Of a DNA stretch of 6,115 bases, positions 1 to 5,006 are shown one piece after another. The notes under the pieces were generated by a model, which worked only from the letters and a program-made list of their open reading frames with translations, was not told the DNA's origin and ran no database searches. The position numbers were made by a program, and so were the translations under genes. Source of the stretch: an uncultured bacterium (GTDB lineage: Bacteria > Patescibacteriota > Saccharimonadia > Saccharimonadales > Saccharimonadaceae); the NCBI GenBank assembly GCA_938036745.1, contig CALHWG010000056.1, positions 1 through 6,115 of the forward strand, given 5' to 3'. Within the stretch, counting starts at the first letter, position 1. The number at the start of each line of letters is the position of its first letter.

Positions 1-2
1 GC

Positions 3-146
3 GATCCCAAGACGGTCGATGTGGTCAAGCGGACCTGCGGTTACTTAGGAAATCCGCAAGCCCGTCCAATGGTCAATGGCCGCCATAAGGAAATCGCTGC
101 GCGTGTCAAACACATGAATGGCTCGACTTTAATTCAACAAATTTAA
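3..146 (+). CDS. nrdD: Anaerobic (class III) ribonucleoside-triphosphate reductase, C-terminal end
   Basis: This is the last 47 codons of a gene that begins before the window; the frame is open from base 3 to TAA at 144-146. The peptide contains KRTCGYLGNPQARP, followed by GRHKEIAARVKHM. The RTCGY core is the glycyl-radical site of class III reductases, with GGT at 39-41 encoding the glycine that the NrdG activase would convert to the radical. NrdD reduces ribonucleotides to deoxyribonucleotides without oxygen, which implies an anaerobic or facultative lifestyle. The longer tail after the radical loop resembles versions from Gram-positive bacteria more than the E. coli form (family knowledge, recalled rather than searched). 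GC content is about 50% by hand count, with GTC, CGG, ACC and GCC codons rarely used by the neighbours, which hints at transfer. A terminator follows directly. The family assignment is firm; the origin is inference. Confidence 0.88.
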   Translation, partial: DPKTVDVVKRTCGYLGNPQARPMVNGRHKEIAARVKHMNGSTLIQQI

Positions 147-161
147 AAAAGTAAGTATTTT

Positions 162-189
162 AGCGTCAGCAAAAAGCTGGCGTTTTTTT
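162..189 (+). terminator. Rho-independent terminator of nrdD
   Basis: A 9-bp stem (162-170 with 176-184, two G-T wobbles) closes an AAAAA loop and runs into a tract of seven T (183-189). It starts 16 bases after the nrdD stop codon, so it ends that transcript. Confidence 0.85.
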
Positions 190-192
190 AAT

Positions 193-214
193 AAAAAAGC
201 CTCAATTTTGAGGC
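193..214 (-). terminator. Rho-independent terminator of the coiled-coil gene
   Basis: Read on the minus strand, GCCTCA and TGAGGC form a perfect 6-bp stem around a 4-base loop, followed by TTTTTT. It lies 14 bases after the stop codon of the gene ending at 228. It sits back to back with the nrdD terminator, so the two convergent units are insulated by separate hairpins. Confidence 0.8.
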
Positions 215-227
215 CTTGAACTAAAAG

Positions 228-1511
228 TTAGGTTGATGTAAGTTGATGTTTGCGGTATCTTTCAAGAATTTGGCTTTTAATCAAAATATGATTTTCAAGC
301 CCTTTTCGAACGAGAATAATTTTAGGTTCTTGATATTCATTTATCCCATTTGTTATTGTATGGCCTATTCCATCTAAATATAGAACTATATAATCAAATT
401 TTTTACCCTCAATTGCTGATTTTAGAGTATCTTTAGTCTTTGAGGTTTTATCGGCTTTGGTGAAAAAATCTGATTTTCCGCCAAAACTATTCAAAAGACT
501 TTTTTGTGTTTGAGATAAATTTTTGTAGCTCCCATTTTGTATAAACAAAATATTTAAACTTTTCATAATTTTTAAATCTTCTTCAGAAAAGTCTGGATCT
601 GATTCATGAATTTCTTTTTCGATATCTTTTTGCTGAACCAGTGCCTGTAGATTATTGAGTCTATCATTAAAATCTGAAAGGCGACTGTTGATAATTTCGG
701 TTAAACCAGAAATTTTCCTAGAATCTTGCTTTCGTTCTTTTTCGAGTAAGTCTTTTGCAGCTTCTATTGCTAAGAATCTAGCATCTTCTTGCACGACTGA
801 AACAAAAGTCTCAATAAGTTTTTCAGGATCTTTAAAGCTATCAATTTCTTCTTTGAGAGATTTAATGGTTTTATCCTTATTTTCAATTCTCGAATTAAGT
901 TCTTGAATTTCCGCTTTTGCTTCTGTAAGAAGTTTATCGGATTTCTTGCTTTCTTCCAGCTCTTCTTTTAAAGAATTGTATTTTGATTGTAGCTCCGAGA
1001 AATCTTTATTCTTGAGCTTTTTTTCGAGTTCCTTTTTTCGAGCTTTTAGGGATTTATTATTAAGGTCAAGCTTGTTTTTTTCTATTTTAAGCTCTGAGAT
1101 CTCTTCATCTTTTGAATCTAAAGTATTATGGTAGTTTTTCTCAAGCTCCTCAATTTGATTTTCGAATCTTGATTTTAGTTCTTCAATTTTACTTTTCAGC
1201 TCTTTAATTTGTGTATCTTTATCTACAATATTCTTTTGCAACTTTTTAATAAGCTTGTTGTTATTTGGCTTATTATTGCTCGAATTACTAGTTTTTGGTT
1301 TTTTAAGTTCTGATTTTGGCTTCTTACGAGTTTTGTTAATTTTTGCATTAAATCGTACTAATGCTACTTTTATTCTTGATAAAGAATCTCCAGATATTGA
1401 GGTCTGGTTCTCGAGTGCTTTCCTCATTGCCTCAAGATCTTTTGGCAGAAATAGTTTTTTAAAATCTGGATATTTTTCCAATGATTCTAAAATAGACTCA
1501 AATTTTTTCAA
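228..1511 (-). CDS. Coiled-coil protein with DUF2325-like C-terminal domain; start region interrupted
   Basis: Function is not recognised. The 427-residue frame read from TTG at 1511 has these parts: a short helical N-terminus (1-55), a basic Lys/Asn/Ser-rich linker (about 60-86), a long Lys/Glu coiled coil (about 87-227), another helical stretch (230-300) and a compact C-terminal domain (about 318-420). That last part alternates hydrophobic strands and helices (LNILFIQNGS, then DYIVLYLDGIGHTI at 373-386, then KIILVRKG) in a pattern like DUF2325, where a D-x-x-x-H motif follows a strand. This match is by eye only. No signal peptide or membrane segment is seen, so it is probably cytoplasmic. 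The strong ribosome binding site (1549-1556) points to an ATG at 1541 in the same frame, but TAA at 1524-1526 separates it from the body. TTG has no good site of its own. The gene may be translated by re-initiation, or it may be a recent nonsense allele. It has its own promoter and terminator. Confidence 0.7.
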   Translation of the reverse strand: MKKFESILESLEKYPDFKKLFLPKDLEAMRKALENQTSISGDSLSRIKVALVRFNAKINKTRKKPKSELKKPKTSNSSNNKPNNNKLIKKLQKNIVDKDTQIKELKSKIEELKSRFENQIEELEKNYHNTLDSKDEEISELKIEKNKLDLNNKSLKARKKELEKKLKNKDFSELQSKYNSLKEELEESKKSDKLLTEAKAEIQELNSRIENKDKTIKSLKEEIDSFKDPEKLIETFVSVVQEDARFLAIEAAKDLLEKERKQDSRKISGLTEIINSRLSDFNDRLNNLQALVQQKDIEKEIHESDPDFSEEDLKIMKSLNILFIQNGSYKNLSQTQKSLLNSFGGKSDFFTKADKTSKTKDTLKSAIEGKKFDYIVLYLDGIGHTITNGINEYQEPKIILVRKGLENHILIKSQILERYRKHQLTST

Positions 1512-1523
1512 TTCGTCTTGAAA

Positions 1524-1541
1524 TTAGCTCTTTTTAACCAT
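1524..1541 (-). CDS. Five-codon leader ORF (MVKKS) or stop-interrupted true N-terminus
   Basis: On the minus strand, AAAGGAGG (1549-1556) sits 7 bases before ATG at 1541. The frame reads MVKKS, then TAA (1524-1526), then FQDE, and continues without another stop into the 427-residue coiled-coil protein. Being in exactly the same frame suggests this was, or in relatives still is, the real start, which would make a protein ten codons longer. The alternative is a functional leader peptide controlling re-initiation at the downstream TTG. A single-base sequencing error is also possible. Confidence 0.5.
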   Translation of the reverse strand: MVKKS

Positions 1542-1549
1542 TTAAGAGC
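1527..1549 (-). promoter_or_regulatory. Hairpin enclosing the leader start codon
   Basis: In the minus-strand transcript, GCTCTT (1549-1544) can pair with AAGAGC (1532-1527), placing the ATG in an 11-base loop directly after the Shine-Dalgarno. A second GCTCTT lies upstream in the same leader (1612-1607) and could compete for the same AAGAGC. The repeats are seen; a regulatory role is inference. Confidence 0.4.
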
Positions 1550-1556
1550 CTCCTTT
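1549..1556 (-). promoter_or_regulatory. Strong Shine-Dalgarno, AAAGGAGG
   Basis: This is a full-length match to the anti-SD sequence, with 7 bases to the ATG at 1541 and 37 bases to the TTG at 1511. It therefore supports the ATG, not the TTG, as the place where ribosomes load, which is what makes the intervening TAA notable. Confidence 0.8.
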
Positions 1557-1631
1557 AATAAAAAATTTCGAAAAATAACCCAAAAATAGTTCACCTAACT
1601 TTTTAAAAGAGCTATCATTCGATTGTGGTAA

Positions 1632-1660
1632 ATTCTAACATATTTTAATACCTAAGTCAA
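1632..1660 (-). promoter_or_regulatory. Sigma70-type promoter of the coiled-coil gene
   Basis: On the minus strand there is TTGACT (1660-1655), a 17-base spacer and TAGAAT (1637-1632), with TGT just before the -10 (extended -10). Both hexamers match the consensus at five of six positions. Transcription would start near 1625, giving a leader of about 85 bases before the ATG at 1541. Confidence 0.8.
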
Positions 1661-1681
1661 GAAGGAGCTGCAAGCTAAGGC

Positions 1682-1710
1682 TTGAAGGAATGGTTTGAAA
1701 GTGTTAAAAT
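1682..1710 (+). promoter_or_regulatory. Promoter of gpmA
   Basis: TTGAAG (1682-1687), a 17-base spacer and TAAAAT (1705-1710) are seen, with TGT before the -10 as an extended element. Transcription would start near 1717, leaving a short leader of about 29 bases with a Shine-Dalgarno. TTGAAA at 1695 with GATAAA at 1718 is a weaker alternative. The promoter is divergent from that of the coiled-coil gene, with about 21 bases between the two -35 boxes. A small inverted repeat (CAAGC/GCTTG, 1671-1684) overlaps the gap. Confidence 0.6.
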
Positions 1711-1734
1711 TAAAATAGATAAAATGAATTTTCG

Positions 1735-1741
1735 AAAGGAG
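1735..1741 (+). promoter_or_regulatory. Ribosome binding site of gpmA
   Basis: AAAGGAG lies 4 bases before ATG at 1746 and fixes that start. It overlaps one of the TTTCGAAA palindromes (1730-1737). The same AAAGGAG with a 4-base gap precedes trpS. Confidence 0.8.
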
Positions 1742-1745
1742 AAAA

Positions 1746-2438
1746 ATGGCTAAATTAGTTTTTGCAAGACATGGTGAAAGTGAATGGAATAAAGCAAACC
1801 TTTTTACCGGTTGGGCTGATGTTGATTTGAGCGAAAAAGGCGTTCAGCAAGCAATTGATGCTGGAAAATTAATTAAAAAAGCAGGAATTGAGTTTGATGT
1901 GGCTTTTACATCAGTTCTAAAACGTGCGATTAAAACAACGAATTTGGCTTTGGAATTTTCTGATCAACTTTGGGTTCCAGTTCAAAAATCTTGGCGTTTG
2001 AACGAGCGGCATTATGGTGGCTTAACTGGTAAGAATAAAACTGAAGCAGCTGAAAAATTTGGCGAAGAGCAAGTTCATATTTGGCGTCGTTCTTATGATA
2101 CGCTCCCACCAGAAATGCCACGAGATGATGAATATTCTGCACATAATGATCGCCGTTATGCTTTGCTTGATGATTCTGTTGTGCCAGATGCTGAAAACTT
2201 GAAAGTTACTCTAGAGCGTGCTTTACCGTTTTGGGAAGATCAAATTGCGCCAGCTTTAAAAAGTGGAAAGAATGTATTTGTTGGTGCTCATGGAAACTCA
2301 ATTCGTGCGCTCGTCAAACACATCAAAGGCTTGAACGATGATGAAATTATGGGTGTCGAAATCCCAAACTTTCCACCACTCGTTTTTGAGTTTGATGAAA
2401 ACCTTAATATTTTGAATGAATATTCGCTTGGCGAATAG
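1746..2438 (+). CDS. gpmA: 2,3-bisphosphoglycerate-dependent phosphoglycerate mutase
   Basis: The 230-residue cytoplasmic enzyme interconverts 3-phosphoglycerate and 2-phosphoglycerate in glycolysis through a phosphohistidine intermediate. The N-terminal RHGESEWN (R8-H9) carries the phosphorylated histidine, and [15 protein letters not shown] (18-32) is the typical substrate loop. R60 (VLKRAIKT), E87 in [15 protein letters not shown]114-R115 and H182 in [13 protein letters not shown] complete the active site. The length suits the shorter family members of about 228-230 residues that lack the longer E. coli tail. The usual IPTGIPL-like segment near the C-terminus reads IPNFPPL here, a mild deviation. 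The start is set by the AAAGGAG site. The gene is transcribed alone and converges on queA. Function is secure from the motifs. Confidence 0.96.
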   Translation: MAKLVFARHGESEWNKANLFTGWADVDLSEKGVQQAIDAGKLIKKAGIEFDVAFTSVLKRAIKTTNLALEFSDQLWVPVQKSWRLNERHYGGLTGKNKTEAAEKFGEEQVHIWRRSYDTLPPEMPRDDEYSAHNDRRYALLDDSVVPDAENLKVTLERALPFWEDQIAPALKSGKNVFVGAHGNSIRALVKHIKGLNDDEIMGVEIPNFPPLVFEFDENLNILNEYSLGE

Positions 2439-2452
2439 CTTTCGAAAAAGCA

Positions 2453-2478
2453 AAATAGAGCGTTAAGTCGCTCTATTT
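2453..2478. terminator. Bidirectional terminator between gpmA and queA
   Basis: A perfect 10-bp stem (AAATAGAGCG at 2453-2462 with CGCTCTATTT at 2469-2478) encloses a 6-base loop. A T-rich tail follows on the plus strand (ATTTATTTT) and a T-containing one on the minus strand (CTATTTTG). It can end both convergent transcripts. The queA TAG (2475-2473) lies inside the stem. Confidence 0.85.
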
Positions 2479-3606
2479 ATTTTGGTAGATAATCATTGAA
2501 TCACCATATGATAGAAATTTATATTCACCATTTTGAATTGCGTGATTATAAGCATTTTTGAGATTTTCCCAGCCGGCAAAAGCGCTCGCAAGCATTAAAA
2601 CTGTTGATTTTGGTGCGTGAAAATTCGTGATTAAACCTTGAATTGTTTTAAACTCATATCCTGGAAAAATAAAAATATCTGCTTCGCCTGATAAATCGCC
2701 ATTTTGAGATTTCGAAATCTTACTTAAATCTTCACGATTGCCAGAATTTCCGTTAAGGTTTTTTTCGAAAATTGCATTATGAGCATATTCGAGCGTTCTA
2801 GCAACTGTTGTGCCGAGTGCGAATATTCTACCGCCATTTTGTGTAGTTTTTTGAATTTCCATAACAGTTTTTGCTGGAATTTCGAAATATTCCTGATGCA
2901 TTCGGTGTTCCTCGATTTTTTCAACTCGAATTGGCATAAAAGTTCCAAGTCCAACATGAAGTGTTAAATATGCAATTTTTACGCCTTTTTCTCTTAATGA
3001 ATTTAAAATTTCATCAGTCATATTCAAACTGGCAGTTGGTGCTGCAACTGATCCTTTTTCTTCTGCGAAAACAGTTTGATAGCGTTCGATATCGAGTGGC
3101 GTGGCGTTTCTTCGCATATATGGCGGAAGAGGAACGGTACCAAAGTTTTCGCAAAGATCACGAAGATCGATTTTTGAGCTCACGATCGCGAGTCCATCAC
3201 CAAGAATTTCTTCAACTTTAATTTCTGCTTTTTCGAAATTATTTTGGTCGAGATCTTTTAATGAAGAATCTTTTACAAAAAGCTTGTCGCCAGATTTGAT
3301 TTTTCCACGATACATAACTTTATGTTTGTGCCAATCACTATCAAAACTGTGTCGTTCTAAAACCACTAGTTCACGCTCAGCTCCGCTCTCTTTCGTGGCG
3401 AAAAGTCGTGCTTTAATAACTTTTGTGTCATTTAAAATGAGCAAATCGCCACTTTTAAAGAAATCTGCGATATTTTTATAAAAGCTATCAGTAATTTTAC
3501 CACTTTTTCGATCTAGAGCTAGTAATTTCGAACCCCCGCGAACTTTTGGCGGATGCACTGCAATTTTATTCTCAGGTAATTCATAAGTGTAATCTTTTAG
3601 TTCCAT
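2473..3606 (-). CDS. queA: tRNA preQ1(34) S-adenosylmethionine ribosyltransferase-isomerase
   Basis: QueA transfers and rearranges the ribosyl group of S-adenosylmethionine onto preQ1 at tRNA position 34, giving epoxyqueuosine. Recognisable segments are the N-terminal YELPENKIAVHPP and RGGSKLLALDR, FKSGDLLILNDTKVIKARL (50-68), VPLPPYMRR (158-166), EKGSVAAPTA (183-192), HVGLGTFMPI (217-226), EEHRMHQEYFEIP (232-244) and TNFHAPKSTVLML (327-339). At 377 residues it is longer than the usual 340-356; the excess is a hydrophilic Asn/Ser/Lys-rich insert at about 280-307, before the DIFIFPGYEF segment. The normally conserved GLHFT motif reads SLNMT (193-197), losing the histidine. The gene is monocistronic. 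No Shine-Dalgarno precedes the ATG, and the promoter lies immediately upstream, so the mRNA is probably leaderless. Family assignment is secure; full activity is likely but the substitutions leave some doubt. Confidence 0.95.
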   Translation of the reverse strand: MELKDYTYELPENKIAVHPPKVRGGSKLLALDRKSGKITDSFYKNIADFFKSGDLLILNDTKVIKARLFATKESGAERELVVLERHSFDSDWHKHKVMYRGKIKSGDKLFVKDSSLKDLDQNNFEKAEIKVEEILGDGLAIVSSKIDLRDLCENFGTVPLPPYMRRNATPLDIERYQTVFAEEKGSVAAPTASLNMTDEILNSLREKGVKIAYLTLHVGLGTFMPIRVEKIEEHRMHQEYFEIPAKTVMEIQKTTQNGGRIFALGTTVARTLEYAHNAIFEKNLNGNSGNREDLSKISKSQNGDLSGEADIFIFPGYEFKTIQGLITNFHAPKSTVLMLASAFAGWENLKNAYNHAIQNGEYKFLSYGDSMIIYQNK

Positions 3607-3612
3607 TTTTAT

Positions 3613-3641
3613 ATTTTAGCACTTTTCGAAATAGCTTTCAA
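3613..3641 (-). promoter_or_regulatory. Promoter of queA giving a leaderless mRNA
   Basis: On the minus strand, TTGAAA (3641-3636), a 17-base spacer and TAAAAT (3618-3613) with TGC before it form a good extended -10 promoter. Only 6 bases separate the -10 from the ATG at 3606, so transcription should start at or within a base or two of the start codon. No Shine-Dalgarno exists in this gap. A TTTCGAAA palindrome (3624-3631) lies in the spacer. Confidence 0.75.
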
Positions 3642-3678
3642 TAAAATAATAGCTTAAAAAATAATACTCCTATCAAGA

Positions 3679-4044
3679 ACACTAAAAGTTGAAGAACAGG
3701 AACCAATCAAGTACCTTATCATTTATTATGATAAGGATACGGGAGACTAAGTCGCCCCTTAAAAACCGGGTTTTTAAACCCAGGTGAGACAGTCAATATT
3801 TATAAGAATATTGATAGCTACTAGCCTATAATATGGATACAGGTATTTGTATCTATACTATAAGAAAACAACTCCGACGCCAACTCTAGGCAAGGATAAG
3901 GAAAAGGAAGACCCAGCTAAGCAAGTACTAGATCAAGGTCAAAAAATACCAGAAACTGGTGAAAAAGATTCAACCGTTGCAGCCTTTCTAGGGGTGCTAG
4001 TAGCTACTCTAGCTTGGCTGTCTCTTCGTAAGAAGAAATATTAA
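3679..4044 (+). pseudogene. Decayed C-terminus of a sortase-anchored surface protein (MucBP-like)
   Basis: Three fragments together resemble the end of a MucBP-type adhesin. Fragment one (frame of 3691) reads EEQEPIKYLIIYYDKDTGD, then TAA at 3748, VAP and TAA at 3760. Fragment two, in another frame (about 3762-3821), reads KTGFLNPGETVNIYKNIDSY and stops at TAG 3822. Fragment three returns to the first frame (3832-4044) with YGYRYLYLYYKKTTPTPT, a charged linker, IPETG (about 3946-3960), a hydrophobic stretch of about 18 residues and RKKKY at the end. That last part is a complete cell-wall sorting signal, with I replacing L of LPXTG; sortase would cleave between T and G. At least three stops and two frame changes mean no full protein is made here. 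The 65-codon part from TTG 3847 is open but has no good ribosome binding site and no signal peptide. The upstream bulk of the gene is missing, replaced by the queA promoter. Its terminator survives. Confidence 0.72.
3714..3813. repeat. Cluster of four stem-loops inside the surface-protein remnant
   Basis: Four successive hairpins are seen. CCTTATCA/TGATAAGG is a perfect 8 bp with a 7-base loop (3714-3736). GGGAGAC/GTCGCCC has one A-G mismatch and a 3-base loop (3741-3757). ACCGGGTTT/AAACCCAGGT has one bulge (3765-3785). CAATATT/AATATTG is a perfect 7 bp with a 6-base loop (3794-3813). The sequence matches no RNA family I recognise. It may be chance in AT-rich decayed DNA or a structured element. 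Confidence 0.4.
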
Positions 4045-4069
4045 TGAAAACTCTTAGTCTATCAACTAT

Positions 4070-4092
4070 AGCTCCTCATTCGAGGGGCTTTT
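4070..4092 (+). terminator. Rho-independent terminator after the surface-protein remnant
   Basis: AGCTCCTC (4070-4077) pairs with GAGGGGCT (4082-4089) through one G-T wobble, with loop ATTC and a short T tract (4089-4092). It lies 25 bases after the remnant's TAA, so it is the original gene's terminator. It also shields the hydrolase operon from upstream transcription. Confidence 0.75.
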
Positions 4093-4174
4093 AAATTGTT
4101 TAATATTTATATATGTAGGACTAAAATTAGCATTTATTATAAAAATAGCTTAGCTTTATTTTTTGTGTATTTTA

Positions 4175-4183
4175 TGGTATACT
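4175..4183 (+). promoter_or_regulatory. Extended -10 promoter of the hydrolase-trpS operon, leaderless
   Basis: TGG followed by TATACT (4178-4183) is a strong extended -10; the -35 region (about 4155-4160, TTTATT) is poor. Only 7 bases lie between the -10 and the ATG at 4191, and there is no Shine-Dalgarno, so transcription should start on or next to the ATG. Confidence 0.65.
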
Positions 4184-4190
4184 ATTTTTA

Positions 4191-5006
4191 ATGTTAGATT
4201 CATTTTTGCATAAAACTTTACGTATTCCATATAAATTAAATATTACAAAAATGCGAGAGTCTAAAAACCCAAAAGCTGTGGTGATTTTTATTCACGGAAT
4301 TGCGAGTGATGCTGGAATGTGGCGAAAAGCCGAAAGCGAAATTGAGGGTGAACTTGATATTTATGCGGTTGACTTAATCGGTCACGGAAAATCGCCAAAA
4401 CCAAAATGGATAGGTGCTCAACAGCTTTCAGTTCAGGCGAGAGCAGTTAGAAGAATGGCTTTTTTGATGAAAAAATATAAAAAACCGCTCTTCCTAGTTG
4501 GGCATTCAATGGGATCTTTGGTTGCGGCAGAATTTTCGAAAAAGTATTCGAATGTAGTAGATGGAATTTTTCTACTTTCACCGCCAATTTATTCACCAGA
4601 AGAAGCGCGCGACACAATCCAAGAATCTATTTTAAAAAAAGGTTATGAAAAAATCGTTAAGAAGCCCGAAAAATCAATTAAATTCGTGAATGCAGTTATT
4701 GATACTGGTGCGGTTGATGTTGATAAATTTGAATCTCAAGAGCAGTTTAGACCGATTCGAAGAGCCTTAAAAGAAGCAATAATTGAACAAGATACTTTTG
4801 CGGTACTTTCAAAAACCAAAACGCCAACTAAAATTATTTATGGAGTTTTTGATCCTGTTGTGATTGGGCGAAATATTCGAAAACTTGGTAGGATTAACAA
4901 AAATATTACAACTTCAAGAGTTTTGAGTGCTCACGATCCAACAAAATCGATGATTGAGCAGGTTTCGAAAGGTATTGATAAGATTTTAAAGGAGAAATAT
5001 GAATAA
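4191..5006 (+). CDS. Alpha/beta-hydrolase, monoacylglycerol-lipase-like
   Basis: The 271-residue protein has the full alpha/beta-hydrolase order: strand VVIFIHGIASD (30-40) with the oxyanion HG, IYAVDLIGHGKSP (57-69), the nucleophile elbow LVGHSMGS with S106, the acid D221 in YGVFDPVV, and the base H248 in SAHDPT. A helical, Lys-rich cap (about 135-205) lies between the elbow and the acid residue. This combination resembles serine esterases or monoacylglycerol lipases (family knowledge); the substrate cannot be read from the sequence. No signal peptide is seen, so it is probably cytoplasmic, perhaps membrane-facing for acylglycerol or lysophospholipid turnover. The start ATG has no Shine-Dalgarno and lies just behind an extended -10, so it is probably leaderless. 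Its end overlaps trpS by 8 bases. Confidence 0.9.
   Translation: MLDSFLHKTLRIPYKLNITKMRESKNPKAVVIFIHGIASDAGMWRKAESEIEGELDIYAVDLIGHGKSPKPKWIGAQQLSVQARAVRRMAFLMKKYKKPLFLVGHSMGSLVAAEFSKKYSNVVDGIFLLSPPIYSPEEARDTIQESILKKGYEKIVKKPEKSIKFVNAVIDTGAVDVDKFESQEQFRPIRRALKEAIIEQDTFAVLSKTKTPTKIIYGVFDPVVIGRNIRKLGRINKNITTSRVLSAHDPTKSMIEQVSKGIDKILKEKYE
4988..4994 (+). promoter_or_regulatory. Ribosome binding site of trpS inside the hydrolase gene
   Basis: AAAGGAG lies 4 bases before ATG at 4999 and is embedded in the last codons of the hydrolase gene. It selects 4999 as the trpS start and implies coupled translation. Confidence 0.8.

Noticed and set aside
655..1521. Plus-strand ORFs of 62-88 codons opposite the coiled-coil gene
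   Set aside because: Their Ser/Leu/Phe-rich translations are the mirror of Lys/Glu codons on the other strand; they lack ribosome binding sites and family similarity.
2779..3481. Plus-strand ORFs of 62-126 codons opposite queA
   Set aside because: They are shadows of the well-supported queA frame, with no start signals.
3827..3832. Promoter at the perfect TATAAT
   Set aside because: No acceptable -35 or TGN element at the right distance, and no gene start that it would serve.
3607..3850. A preQ1 riboswitch upstream of queA
   Set aside because: The queA promoter lies directly at the ATG, so these bases are not in its mRNA, and no preQ1 aptamer sequence was recognised on the minus strand.
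3847..4044. An intact 65-residue secreted or membrane protein
   Set aside because: It lacks a signal peptide and ribosome binding site and looks like only the end of a larger anchored protein, whose decayed upstream part is visible.
4093..4174. T-box or tryptophan attenuator controlling trpS
   Set aside because: The short AT-rich stretch has no T-box motif or Trp-codon leader, and the promoter lies downstream of it.
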